Position numbers and translations under genes: made by a program
The notes under the pieces: generated by a model
Told to the model about the DNA's origin: nothing
What the model saw: only the letters and a program-made list of their open reading frames with translations
Databases searched by the model: none
Part shown: positions 51,244-60,694 of the stretch, one piece after another
Layout: every line of letters begins with the position of its first letter
Numbering within the stretch: position 1 is the stretch's first letter
NCBI GenBank assembly: GCA_051883095.1
Contig: JBJETB010000004.1
Location: forward strand, 27,778 to 91,777
Reading direction: 5' to 3'
DNA from: SUG1106 sp051883095
GTDB taxonomy: Bacteria > Bacillota > Clostridia > Peptostreptococcales > Anaerovoracaceae
DNA length: 64,000 nucleotides

Positions 51244-52572
51244 TCAGAACGCCACCTTCATAAACAGTGCCACGCAGCAAAGTATCACCGCGCAAGGAAC
51301 ATAAAGGAATTTTCCTGCGTTGTACCACAGATTGCCGTGAAGCCTGGAAGCACTCTTGTTGATTTCATCAAGGAGGTCATCCTTTTTCATAATCCAGAAC
51401 CATGACAATGCTCCTATGGTTGCCCCCAGAGGGATTATATAGATTGAAACGATATCCATCCAAGGTCCCCAGTTGAAGATAGGCTCCATCTGAAGTCCGA
51501 ATCCCAGGCAGATTACGCCAAGGAGCACCAGCACCAGATTTCGGCTCAGTTTAGGGAATTTATGAAGCAGGGATTCTCCTACGGCTTCGAACATGTTCTG
51601 CAGAGAGCTTACTCCCGCAAAAATCATGGCGGTGTAAAGAATAACTGCAAACAGCTGTCCGAAAGGAATATCCTGCAGGATTCTAGGAAGTGTAACGAAA
51701 AGCAGCGACGGGCCTGCGCCAACATCCAGTCCGTAGGCAAAGCATGCCGGAATTATAACCAGTGCCGCCACGAGAGCTGCAATAGTATCGCAGATGGCAG
51801 TACGGGCCGCTACATGAACCACATCTTCACTGTCATCCAGATATGCCCCGTAAACAATCATTCCGCTTCCGGTCACAGACAGTGAAAAGAAGGCCTGTCC
51901 CATAGCCCATATCCATACCATCGGATTTTTCAAGGCCTGCCAGTCCGGCGTAAACATAAACCTGTACCCTTCAGACGCTCCCGGAAGCATGGAAACCCTG
52001 ATCGCAAGAACCACGAAAATAATAAAGAACACAGGCATCATAATCTTGTTTGTCTTCTCTATGCTCTTAGCACCCAAGAAAAGTGTAAGCAGGGTAGCCG
52101 CAACCACGATAACGTGGAAAGGAACTACTGAATATTCCGTCGTTGAAAAAGTTCCGAACCAGGCTTCTGTGTCAACCTCCATCAGATTTCCTGTAATTGA
52201 ACTCCAGAAAGCTTTAAGTACATAAGCTATAATTACCGCATAACCGATAGCAATGCACATGGAGCCGGCTAAAGGAAGCCATCCCAGCAGTCCGCCCGCC
52301 TTGCCCAGTCTTTCACTGCGCGTTGCCCATGCAGCCTGATATGAGCCTAAAGTACCCGTCCTGGAGCGTCTGCCGATGGCATATTCCGCAGCCAGTCCTA
52401 CCACACCGAACAGCGCTACGAAAATCAGATACGCCACCAGGAAAGCACTGCCTCCGTTGGCACCCATCTTTGCAGGAAAGCCCCATACATTAGCCATGCC
52501 CACAGCAGAACCTACAGCAGCAAGAATAAATCCCCACTGTGACGAAAACTTTGCGTTTTTCTTTTTTTCCAT
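51244..52572 (-). CDS. Neurotransmitter:sodium symporter (NSS) family transporter
   Basis: The 442-residue protein has about 11-12 membrane spans and the NSS N-terminus SQWGFILAAVGSAVGMANVW, which holds the unwound TM1 that binds substrate and Na+ in LeuT. It imports an amino acid (or amine) with Na+, fitting a Na+-based bioenergetic scheme with the Ntp ATPase. A longer frame begins at 52644; ATG 52572 has GGGAGA. It has its own promoter. Confidence 0.92.
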   Translation of the reverse strand: MEKKKNAKFSSQWGFILAAVGSAVGMANVWGFPAKMGANGGSAFLVAYLIFVALFGVVGLAAEYAIGRRSRTGTLGSYQAAWATRSERLGKAGGLLGWLPLAGSMCIAIGYAVIIAYVLKAFWSSITGNLMEVDTEAWFGTFSTTEYSVVPFHVIVVAATLLTLFLGAKSIEKTNKIMMPVFFIIFVVLAIRVSMLPGASEGYRFMFTPDWQALKNPMVWIWAMGQAFFSLSVTGSGMIVYGAYLDDSEDVVHVAARTAICDTIAALVAALVIIPACFAYGLDVGAGPSLLFVTLPRILQDIPFGQLFAVILYTAMIFAGVSSLQNMFEAVGESLLHKFPKLSRNLVLVLLGVICLGFGLQMEPIFNWGPWMDIVSIYIIPLGATIGALSWFWIMKKDDLLDEINKSASRLHGNLWYNAGKFLYVPCAVILCCVALFMKVAF

Positions 52573-52605
52573 ATTGTAATTTCTCCCTAAACACATACTT
52601 TTGTT

Positions 52606-52634
52606 ATTATACATGTATTTTTCAGAAAATTCAA
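52606..52634 (-). promoter_or_regulatory. Sigma-70-type promoter of the NSS transporter
   Basis: Minus-strand TTGAAT and TATAAT are separated by 17 bp; the leader is about 28 nt. Confidence 0.75.
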
Positions 52635-52704
52635 TATATTTCATTCTTTATTGCCAGGGTCTTTTCCGTGATATTACCGGCTGATCTGGTCCCGCGCATC
52701 AAAA

Positions 52705-52745
52705 ATGCTGTATGAAAAACCACAAATTAATTTTTCATACAGCAT
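52705..52745 (-). terminator. Terminator of pckA
   Basis: A perfect 15-bp stem (ATGCTGTATGAAAAA with TTTTTCATACAGCAT) is followed by TTTTTG on the minus strand. It is about 170 bp downstream of the pckA stop. Confidence 0.78.
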
Positions 52746-52798
52746 AAATTCGGAAAAAAACAAAAAATGCGGCAGAAAATGCTGTTTTCTCGATTTCA

Positions 52799-52891
52799 AT
52801 ACGACATTCGGCCGCCGGAGGGGGTTGTTTTTCATCCCATTATATGTAAATGTCGTATGAATACTTTTTTATCCAAGTTTCATACGACATT
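52799..52891. repeat. Three-armed inverted repeat with mutually exclusive hairpins
   Basis: ATACGACATT occurs at 52799-52808 and within the 13-bp arm at 52879-52891; its complement AATGTCGTATGAA is at 52849-52861. The middle arm can pair with either outer arm, but not both. A GC-rich stretch (CGGCCGCCGG) sits in the first loop. It lies in the 343-bp gap between pckA and the NSS gene. Confidence 0.7.
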
Positions 52892-52915
52892 CTGATTCAC
52901 TCAATTGTAATGTTG

Positions 52916-54520
52916 TTATTTCTGCGGTCCTGCTGAAACCAGCGCCTTACCTGCAGCATTGCCTTCGTACTTGGCAAAGTTTTTGATGAATCTGTCAGCC
53001 AGATCAAGAGCTTTTGTCTCCCACTGAGATACGTCAGCATATGTATCGCGAGGATCCAGAATTGCCGGATCTACGCCTGTAAGTTCTGTCGGCACTTCCA
53101 GATTGAAATAAGGAATGGTCTTTGTCGGCGCATCCTTGATATCTCCATTTAAAATCGCATCGATGATGCCCCTTGTATCCTTAATGGATATACGCTTGCC
53201 TGTTCCGTTCCATCCGGTATTTACCAGGTATGCCTTGGCACCGCTCTTTTCCATTCTCTTTACCAGTTCCTCCGCATATTTGGTAGGATGCAGCTCCAGG
53301 AAAGCCTGACCGAAGCAGGCTGAGAATGTAGGTGTAGGCTCAGTGATTCCGCGCTCTGTACCTGCCAGCTTGGCTGTGAATCCGGAAAGGAAGTAATACT
53401 GAGTCTGTTCCGGTGTCAGGATGGACACAGGAGGCAGCACTCCGAAAGCATCTGCAGACAGGAAAATTACATTCTTTGCTGCCGGTGCCGATGATACCGG
53501 GCGCACGATATTTTCAATATGTCTTATCGGATATGATACACGGGTATTCTCCGTTACGCTCTTGTCTGCGAAATCAATCTTGCCGTTTTCATCGAGAGTA
53601 ACATTCTCCAGCAAAGCGTTGCGTCTGATTGCATTATATATATCAGGCTCGGATTCTTTATCGAGATTTATTACCTTGGCATAGCATCCGCCTTCAAAGT
53701 TGAACACACCGTTATCATCCCAGCCGTGTTCGTCGTCACCGATGAGGAGACGCTTCGGGTCTGTGGAAAGTGTAGTCTTTCCGGTTCCGGAAAGTCCGAA
53801 GAAGATGGCGGTGTTTTCACCGTTCATGTCAGTGTTGGCTGAGCAGTGCATGGATGCGATTCCCTTAAGCGGCAGATAGTAGTTCATCATTGAGAACATA
53901 CCCTTCTTCATCTCGCCGCCGTACCATGTATTGATAATAACCTGTTCACGGCTTGTTATATTAAATACTACAGCAGTCTCGGAATTGAGCCCAAGCTCCT
54001 TGTAGTTCTCCACCTTTGCCTTGGAGGCATTGTAGATGATGAAATCCGGTTCGAAGTTTTCCAGTTCCTCATCGGAAGGCACGATAAACATGTTCTTTAC
54101 GAAATGTGCCTGCCATGCCACTTCCATAATGAACCTGATTGCCATACGCGTATCTTTATTGGCACCGCAGAAAGCATCCACAACATAGAGCTTCTTGTTG
54201 CACAATTCGTCGATTGCAATTTTCTTAACTGCTTCCCAGGTCTCAATGCTCGCCGGGTGGTTATCATTCTTGTATTCATCGGAGGTCCACCATACAGTGT
54301 CTCTGGAGTTCTCGTCCATGACAATAAACTTGTCTTTAGGTGAACGACCTGTGTAAACACCGGTCATTACGTTTACTGCACCCAGTTCGCTGACCTGTCC
54401 CTTGTCGAACCCTTCCAGATCTTCTTTAGTCTCTTCTTCAAAGAGATATTCATAGGAAGGATTATGCACAATCTCTGTGGTTCCTGTAATTCCATACTTG
54501 CTTAAATCAATTACCGCCAT
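52916..54520 (-). CDS. pckA: Phosphoenolpyruvate carboxykinase (ATP)
   Basis: The 534-residue protein has the ATP-type PEPCK motifs: GLSGTGKTTLS (P-loop), LIGDDEHGWDDNG (metal and kinase-2 region) and YTGRSPKDKF for substrate. It interconverts oxaloacetate plus ATP with PEP plus CO2 plus ADP; in anaerobes it can run towards oxaloacetate. Monocistronic, with a TTGATT/TATAAT-like promoter about 80-100 bp upstream and its own terminator. Confidence 0.96.
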   Translation of the reverse strand: MAVIDLSKYGITGTTEIVHNPSYEYLFEEETKEDLEGFDKGQVSELGAVNVMTGVYTGRSPKDKFIVMDENSRDTVWWTSDEYKNDNHPASIETWEAVKKIAIDELCNKKLYVVDAFCGANKDTRMAIRFIMEVAWQAHFVKNMFIVPSDEELENFEPDFIIYNASKAKVENYKELGLNSETAVVFNITSREQVIINTWYGGEMKKGMFSMMNYYLPLKGIASMHCSANTDMNGENTAIFFGLSGTGKTTLSTDPKRLLIGDDEHGWDDNGVFNFEGGCYAKVINLDKESEPDIYNAIRRNALLENVTLDENGKIDFADKSVTENTRVSYPIRHIENIVRPVSSAPAAKNVIFLSADAFGVLPPVSILTPEQTQYYFLSGFTAKLAGTERGITEPTPTFSACFGQAFLELHPTKYAEELVKRMEKSGAKAYLVNTGWNGTGKRISIKDTRGIIDAILNGDIKDAPTKTIPYFNLEVPTELTGVDPAILDPRDTYADVSQWETKALDLADRFIKNFAKYEGNAAGKALVSAGPQK

Positions 54521-54666
54521 TTTAAATTTACCTCGTTTCTTTTCTTCTCACATTTCTCTCATAATTCAGACGATTGCAAATTATCTAATATTCATTATAT
54601 ATACAAAAAAAATAAAATCAACAGCAAAACCTGAAACTTTTCTTAAAGTCTCACAAAGTATCGCAA

Positions 54667-55344
54667 TTATCGTTCTATGCCGAAGCGTACGGGACACAAT
54701 GCGCGGCACTTGTTGCAGTCCACAATGCGGAATCCTCTTTCTGTCGTGTGGTAGGTCTTCTCTCTGCAAAGCAGCTGGTCCACATGACCATCCTCGCTGA
54801 TGGCATGTCCCGAGCAGTTGTCGATGCATTTTGTACAGCCGGGAATACATATGTTTTCTGCATATGGGTCCGACCCAAGTTCTAGGTCGATGAGAATAGC
54901 ACCCAGATTGAGTCTGTTGCCATACTTTGGATTGAGTAACATGGTGTTCTTTCCCATGCCTCCCAGGCCGCACTCAACGGCCATCTCCTTTATGGACACA
55001 ATGCCCTTTCCTTTTTGTTTGTCTGCATCCCAGTAATCGTACGGTCCGTCACCCGGCAACGGTACAGCAGTTATTCCTAACTTTTCTATTTTTCTCACAC
55101 TTGCGAGTGCCACATCATCAGCCAGATCGCACATCATATCATTATACCGTGTATATACCATTCTTGGAGACACGCAGTACAGCCCCTTAGGAAGTGCAAT
55201 TCCAAGGCAGATAACCGTCTTGCAGTCCGGCCAGATATCCAGAGGTCCGAACCCCGCCTCTGCATTTTTAAATCTGTCAATATTTGCGAAGCCGCAGACA
55301 TCAGCCCCTGCAGCCATGACTATTTCTCTTATTTTTTCTTTCAT
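54667..55344 (-). CDS. Short QueG-like double [4Fe-4S] cluster protein
   Basis: The 225-residue protein has an N-terminal domain like epoxyqueuosine reductase and two cluster motifs, CIPGCTKCIDNC and CNKCRALCPV. It is far shorter than QueG (about 380 residues) and lacks the C-terminal HEAT-like part, so a tRNA role is uncertain; related short proteins occur in anaerobes as redox proteins of unknown role. The start at 55344 has GGAGG; a longer frame at 55374 would overlap the M20 gene. Last gene of the five-gene operon. Confidence 0.83.
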   Translation of the reverse strand: MKEKIREIVMAAGADVCGFANIDRFKNAEAGFGPLDIWPDCKTVICLGIALPKGLYCVSPRMVYTRYNDMMCDLADDVALASVRKIEKLGITAVPLPGDGPYDYWDADKQKGKGIVSIKEMAVECGLGGMGKNTMLLNPKYGNRLNLGAILIDLELGSDPYAENICIPGCTKCIDNCSGHAISEDGHVDQLLCREKTYHTTERGFRIVDCNKCRALCPVRFGIER

Positions 55345-55345
55345 T

Positions 55346-56695
55346 TCAGTCCTCCAATGCTTTTGCATAACCATTACATATAAAATCTATGATAACATCT
55401 TTTCCAAAATCCACGGCACCTGCAGGAATTCTTTCATCGGCAGCGTGAATCAGGGACGTAAAATCCAGTTCTTCAGGAAGGTCCATAGGTGTGAACCCGT
55501 AGGTCTGTATGCCCAGCATGGATAAAAATCGTCCGTCGGTGACACCCGTTACAACCAGCGGCACCGGCACTGCCTCCGGATCTTTCCTGCACAGCGCCGC
55601 AAACAGCTCATCAGTCAGGGTCATATCAAGACTTTCGGATCCTTTATCATACTCAACAACTTCTATCTCGTATGATGAACCGATTATCGATTCTATGTCT
55701 TTTATAGCATCCTCCATTGTGCAGCCCGGCACCAGTCGGACATCACAGTGGCAGCTTACACGGGAAGGAATCACATTTACAGCATTTCCACCTTCAATCA
55801 TTGTCACATTTATGTTGTTATGCAGGAGCGGCTTAAATATTTCCAGCTGTTTCCCCAGAAGTCCCAGCATCTTGTCTGTCAGCGCAGGTTTCAGCAGAAG
55901 TCTGAGAGCCATACCCTCGGCACCGCCTAAGGCAGAAGCGATGGCTTCTATCATCAGTCTGACAGGGGACGTGATGCGTACAGGCAGACTCTGTGATGAC
56001 AGCTTTTCCACAGCACGGCACAGTCTTTCCATGGCAGTATTGCTGTGAGAAAATGACCCATGTCCGCCTTCACCTGTGGCCGTTATCTTCAGATGTGCAA
56101 ACTGCTTTTCCGCGATCATAACTGGATACAGTTTTTTTCCTGAGAGACGCATGGAAAATCCGCCGATTTCACCCAGCGCATATTTCACACCGTCAAATAT
56201 TCCGGCATTTTCCCTGACAAGATAGGCCATGCCCCAGTTTCCGGTTCCTTCTTCATCGCTGACAACAAGGAGTTTCAGATCAAAAGGCAGGCTTATGTTA
56301 TCTCTCTTTATCTGTATCATCGAGGTAATGAACATGGCCAGCTCGCCCTTCATGTCCAGGGTTCCCCTTCCCCATATGTACCCGTCCCTTACAGCTGCCC
56401 CGAAAGGCTCTTCGGACCACTTCTGTCCCTCCACAGGCACCACGTCGATGTGGCCGTACATTAGAAGCGGCGGCAGCTGGGCATTTTCACTTTTTATAGT
56501 TGCCATCAGATTAGGGCGTTCCTCAGTCCTGGAGAAAGTTTCAGTTTCAATCCCTTCCTTTTCAAGCAATGTTCTGATGTAATCGATGGCAGGTTTTTCA
56601 GGGCTTTCTTCAACCGTGGTGTCAAAACGAATCAGTTCCCGGAGAAGCTGATCCGATGGGGAAAGCTGCTGCCTGCCGGTTTCAAAGTTTTCCAT
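55346..56695 (-). CDS. M20 family peptidase
   Basis: The 449-residue protein has the M20 metal-site motifs YGHIDVVPV, GRGTLDMKGE, SDEEGTG and the lid-domain His in GGHGSFS. It resembles carboxypeptidase PM20D1/CPG70-type enzymes that cleave the C-terminal residue or an N-acyl amide. It begins 4 bp after the ABC-F stop and ends next to the QueG-like gene. Confidence 0.9.
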   Translation of the reverse strand: MENFETGRQQLSPSDQLLRELIRFDTTVEESPEKPAIDYIRTLLEKEGIETETFSRTEERPNLMATIKSENAQLPPLLMYGHIDVVPVEGQKWSEEPFGAAVRDGYIWGRGTLDMKGELAMFITSMIQIKRDNISLPFDLKLLVVSDEEGTGNWGMAYLVRENAGIFDGVKYALGEIGGFSMRLSGKKLYPVMIAEKQFAHLKITATGEGGHGSFSHSNTAMERLCRAVEKLSSQSLPVRITSPVRLMIEAIASALGGAEGMALRLLLKPALTDKMLGLLGKQLEIFKPLLHNNINVTMIEGGNAVNVIPSRVSCHCDVRLVPGCTMEDAIKDIESIIGSSYEIEVVEYDKGSESLDMTLTDELFAALCRKDPEAVPVPLVVTGVTDGRFLSMLGIQTYGFTPMDLPEELDFTSLIHAADERIPAGAVDFGKDVIIDFICNGYAKALED

Positions 56696-56698
56696 ATC

Positions 56699-58432
56699 CT
56701 ACATCCTTTCCAGCTCCGTGCACAATTTGTCTACAGCAGCAAAATCGTCTCTCCTGAATGCCGCTGTGATAAGTGCTTCCAGCTCCTGTTTTCTCTTATC
56801 TGTCTCAAGATATTTCTGGTCAAAGTATTTTTCATATACCATCCTGCGGAAGTTTCTGGTGCGCATTCGCCTTACCGTGTTGTCCTCCACCAGAAGGACG
56901 TAATCTGCACAGTTGGCTACCAGATAAAAGTCGTGGCTGACCATGAGAACAGTACCTCTATATTCGGCAACTGCATTTTCCAATGCTGTCTGTCCGTATA
57001 TATCCAGATGGCTTGTAGGCTCGTCGAGTATAAGCAGCTCAGCCCCTGACTCAGCAATCATGGCAAGTTGAAGCAGGTTCTGCTCACCGCCGGAAAGCTG
57101 TCTTACCTTCTGATCTGCCACTTCCGCCTCCAGGCAATACTTTGCGAGATACGCCTTGATGCTTCCCTTTGCGCCGAAGCCGTGGTCCTGCATAACCTGA
57201 TATACAGTCTTGTCTTCATCCACAGACTCACCCTGAAGCTGTGACAGACAAGCATAGCGGATATTCTCATCTATATGAATTGAAGGATTATCGTTTTTCA
57301 GAATATCGCGGATCAGAGTGGTCTTGCCCGTTCCGTTGGCGCCGACTATGGCAACCTTTTCTCCGGCGTGAAGCTCGAAGTTTACATTCTGCAGAAGGTC
57401 CTTATCAAATTCCACCTGGTAATCGGTGATTTTTAAAACAGTGCGTTCTGCTTCCGGCTCAACTTTCACATCGGGCAGCACAATCTCAGGCTCCCGCACT
57501 TCAATAAACGGAGCCTTTATCTGTCTCGCCAGCAGACGGTCAAGCTGTGACTGTTTGGCGTTTACTGATTTGCCTATCTCAGGGTTGACCATATCCGAAG
57601 CCCTTTTGCGAAGAATTTCCACCATCCTTTCGGTGCGGGCGATTTCTTCCTGCTCCTCGATATGCTGCATCCTCAGCTTTAATTTTTCTCTGAAGCCGGC
57701 ACAGCGGTATTCGGTGTAATTCCCGTCAAACTCCTGAATATCGCCGTTTTCCAGATGAAGAATCTTGTTGAAGCAGTGATTGAGGAGATATCTGTTATGA
57801 GTAACCACAAGCAAAGTTCCTTTGTACTGGTTAATCAGCTGGCAGAGGCTGTTTAAGTTAGCAAAATCCAGGAACACATCCGGCTCGTCCAGAACAAGAA
57901 GGTTTGGAACAAGCAGCATCTCCCGCATAATCTGAAGCAGCTTGTATTCGCCGCCGCTGATCTGAGACAGCTTAGTCTCCTCTAACTCAGCCATACGGGC
58001 CACACCGAGCTGCTTACGGATGTTGCTCTCGTAATTGTCACCATTCATGGCTTCATTTATATCTAAAAGTTCCTGATACCGTTCAAAGAGAGCTTCCACA
58101 TCTTCAGCCGATGCCATTTCTTCACAGACTGCGGCGATTTCTTTCTGATTTTCTGTAAACCGCTGACTGAGATACTGGAAAACAGTACAATCCTGCTCTT
58201 TATCTCTCACGCTGAACTGACTGGCATATCCAATTCTGCAGTCTTCGTCCCTGATAATCTTTCCGTCATAAAGATACTTGTCAGGGTCAATGAGCATATC
58301 AACCAGGGTGGATTTACCTGTGCCGTTGCTGCCGATAAGGGCGCAGTGCTGTCCCGTCTCCAAGGTAAATGAAATATCATTATATAAATCTTTTGCAGGA
58401 AAACCATAGGAAAGATTTTCTACTGTGATCAT
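56699..58432 (-). CDS. ABC-F family ATPase, atypical
   Basis: The 577-residue protein has two ABC domains without membrane spans: Walker A GSNGTGKST and GANGTGKTT, signatures ISGGEYK and LSGGEQN. The first Walker B extension reads LDEPDVFLDF, while the second reads the usual LDEPTSHLD. A linker with charged helices (residues about 235-310) fits the P-site tRNA interaction motif. ABC-F proteins act on ribosomes as translation factors or antibiotic-protection proteins. Part of an operon with a U32 protein. Confidence 0.9.
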   Translation of the reverse strand: MITVENLSYGFPAKDLYNDISFTLETGQHCALIGSNGTGKSTLVDMLIDPDKYLYDGKIIRDEDCRIGYASQFSVRDKEQDCTVFQYLSQRFTENQKEIAAVCEEMASAEDVEALFERYQELLDINEAMNGDNYESNIRKQLGVARMAELEETKLSQISGGEYKLLQIMREMLLVPNLLVLDEPDVFLDFANLNSLCQLINQYKGTLLVVTHNRYLLNHCFNKILHLENGDIQEFDGNYTEYRCAGFREKLKLRMQHIEEQEEIARTERMVEILRKRASDMVNPEIGKSVNAKQSQLDRLLARQIKAPFIEVREPEIVLPDVKVEPEAERTVLKITDYQVEFDKDLLQNVNFELHAGEKVAIVGANGTGKTTLIRDILKNDNPSIHIDENIRYACLSQLQGESVDEDKTVYQVMQDHGFGAKGSIKAYLAKYCLEAEVADQKVRQLSGGEQNLLQLAMIAESGAELLILDEPTSHLDIYGQTALENAVAEYRGTVLMVSHDFYLVANCADYVLLVEDNTVRRMRTRNFRRMVYEKYFDQKYLETDKRKQELEALITAAFRRDDFAAVDKLCTELERM

Positions 58433-58450
58433 TTTTTATCCTCTTTTCTG

Positions 58451-60694
58451 TTAAATAATTTCCTTGTTGAAGTGGCCTCTCGTATCAGTCTCCTGATTGA
58501 AAAGAGATGGACTGGTTTTACCGTCCAGCTTGCCCTGGGCGGCTTTTACAACCTTTACCACTTCCTCCGGCGATTCAATGGTAAAGTTAAGCCTGAAGGC
58601 CTCGACACCGTTTATAGACGGCATTTCGTCCAGAAGGTTCAGTATTTTGCCGTTAAGTATGGTTGTGGTGCAGTCGTCATGGGAAATAATCGGGAATGTG
58701 CCGTAGTCATCCCTTATTTCATAGGATTTAGTCTTGCAGATACCGCACTGTCCCATCTTTTTAAGAGGGCAGTATTTTGTAAACAGCAGCGGCGCACGGC
58801 CATACACAATCATCTCCAGGGCGGGGTAGCCGCCGTTTTCTGCATAATAAGCATTGATGAGCTCACCTATCTGCTTTTTGTTTAATTCATAGGACAGTGT
58901 GACCCTTCTGGCACCCAGTCTGTACAGTTCACGGCAGCTGGCAGCATTGACAACATTTAATGAATAGTCCGTGACGAAAGAATTGCGGTTTCTGTAATGA
59001 TAGATTCCGCCGTATCCGCCTATGAGCAGCTCGCCTTCTTTTTCCTCGTATGTGATCTGATTCCTTCTGACAATGTTATCAAAATATACTTCCTTTATTC
59101 CAAGGCTTACGCAGGCATCGTACTGTTCCTTGGTCGTTACTGATGCCGTGATGTAAGGTTTCTGCTGCGGGAAAGAAATCTTTTCTTTTGGCTCCGGCTC
59201 CCGGGTGCGACGACCTTTGCTGCTGAGTTTTGCATCGTATAGGCCCTGTACGATTTCTCTTCTGGCATTATTCAGCATTTTCACAGGAATGAAGGCGTTG
59301 TATTCTTCGAACTCCACGTCACCCAAAGCAAAGACGGTGTCATTGAGTCTGGAAAGCTGCTTCACAACCTGCTCTCCGGTTGTCGGATTGTTGATCGCTT
59401 CTCCCAGGATTTCCTCGCTCTCATAAAGGTAGCTGCATCCCAGCCCCTCTGCATCGATAATAAGCCTGGAATCAGGATAAGCATAAACTTTGAGGTCCAG
59501 TCTGAATCGCCTGAATTCCTTTTCCAGATTATCCTCAAGATTCTTATAGAAGAAGTAGTCCTTCGTCTTATAGACTACATCTCCTGTGGAGAGCTTTTCT
59601 TTAATTCTGATGTAGCAGACCTTGTCCGATTTGTTTATTAAATTCCCATCTCTGTCATAGAGCTTTACCACAGAAAGGTTCACGTCTTCATTATCATGGT
59701 CTATTCTGATTATGTCGTTCTGATTCAGACGCTGACTCAGGGTGATTTCGTACATGCCGCTGCGATACCCGGTAACCTTTCCGATTTCATAGCCGAAATT
59801 GTTAGGCCTTCTGATATTGGTAAGGTCTTTAGGGTCTTCGTGGAAAAGATATCCCTTGGTAAAGGTTCTGTTGAAGGTCTTTTTGAGATTCTCCTTGTTG
59901 ACTTCGGTCACCCTGCCGTCCAGTGCCGCTCTGTACTGAGCCACCACATTTGCAACGTAAGCAGGTTCCTTCATGCGGCCTTCTATTTTAAGTGAATCGA
60001 TTTCCTTCAGTTCGTCTATATGGTCAATGGTGTTTAAATCCTTTGTGGATAAAAGATAGCTTCTGCCCAGTGACTTGCCGGTTGTCTTGTCAAAAAGCTC
60101 ATATTCTTTACGGCATGAGCCCACGCATCTTCCCCTGTTGCCGCTTCTGTACCCGATAAGGCCTGACATGAGGCAGTTCCCTGAGTAAGACACACAAAGC
60201 GCCCCGTGGACAAAGATTTCAATAGGAATCTTCGCCGTACGTCTGATTTCCTTTACTTTCTCGATGGGAACCTCCCGTGCCAGCACAACTCTGTCTGCTC
60301 CCAGTTCTTTAAACAGCAAAGTCCCTTCCAGATCGTCAATTCCCATCTGGGTGGAGCAGTGAGCCTCCATATCGGCAAAGTTGCTGACGATATAGTCAAA
60401 AACAGCCAGGTCCTGGACTATGACGCCGTCCACACCGATTTCGTTAAGCTGACGAAGCAGCTTCTGCATGTCATCTATCTCATCTTCAAACACGATGGTG
60501 TTCATGGTCACATATATTTTCACGTCCCTCAGATGCGCATATCTGACAGCCTCCTCAAGGGAATCCATGTCGAAGTTGTCCGAATAGGCACGTGCACCGA
60601 ATTTCTGCATGCCAAGATAGACTGCATCACATCCATTGGATACTGCAGCCTTCAAAGCCTCCATATTTCCAGCCGGAGCTAACAGCTCAGTCAT
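58451..60694 (-). CDS. U32 family peptidase / RlhA-like protein
   Basis: The 747-residue protein has the U32 signature (HGALCVSYSGNCLMSGLIGYR) and the cysteine set following it (GRCVGSCRKEY), a DUF3656-like middle domain and a C-terminal Cys cluster CGICKTKSY. Long U32 proteins include RlhA, which hydroxylates 23S rRNA C2501, and tRNA U34 hydroxylation proteins; Fe-S binding is expected. ATG 60694 has AAAGGAGG; a longer frame at 60718 is less likely. It overlaps the AAA gene by 8 bp. Confidence 0.9.
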   Translation of the reverse strand: MTELLAPAGNMEALKAAVSNGCDAVYLGMQKFGARAYSDNFDMDSLEEAVRYAHLRDVKIYVTMNTIVFEDEIDDMQKLLRQLNEIGVDGVIVQDLAVFDYIVSNFADMEAHCSTQMGIDDLEGTLLFKELGADRVVLAREVPIEKVKEIRRTAKIPIEIFVHGALCVSYSGNCLMSGLIGYRSGNRGRCVGSCRKEYELFDKTTGKSLGRSYLLSTKDLNTIDHIDELKEIDSLKIEGRMKEPAYVANVVAQYRAALDGRVTEVNKENLKKTFNRTFTKGYLFHEDPKDLTNIRRPNNFGYEIGKVTGYRSGMYEITLSQRLNQNDIIRIDHDNEDVNLSVVKLYDRDGNLINKSDKVCYIRIKEKLSTGDVVYKTKDYFFYKNLEDNLEKEFRRFRLDLKVYAYPDSRLIIDAEGLGCSYLYESEEILGEAINNPTTGEQVVKQLSRLNDTVFALGDVEFEEYNAFIPVKMLNNARREIVQGLYDAKLSSKGRRTREPEPKEKISFPQQKPYITASVTTKEQYDACVSLGIKEVYFDNIVRRNQITYEEKEGELLIGGYGGIYHYRNRNSFVTDYSLNVVNAASCRELYRLGARRVTLSYELNKKQIGELINAYYAENGGYPALEMIVYGRAPLLFTKYCPLKKMGQCGICKTKSYEIRDDYGTFPIISHDDCTTTILNGKILNLLDEMPSINGVEAFRLNFTIESPEEVVKVVKAAQGKLDGKTSPSLFNQETDTRGHFNKEII

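Noticed and set aside
52453..53034. Search for tRNA or known riboswitch in the NSS-pckA gap
   Set aside because: No cloverleaf or recognisable aptamer; only simple inverted repeats were found.
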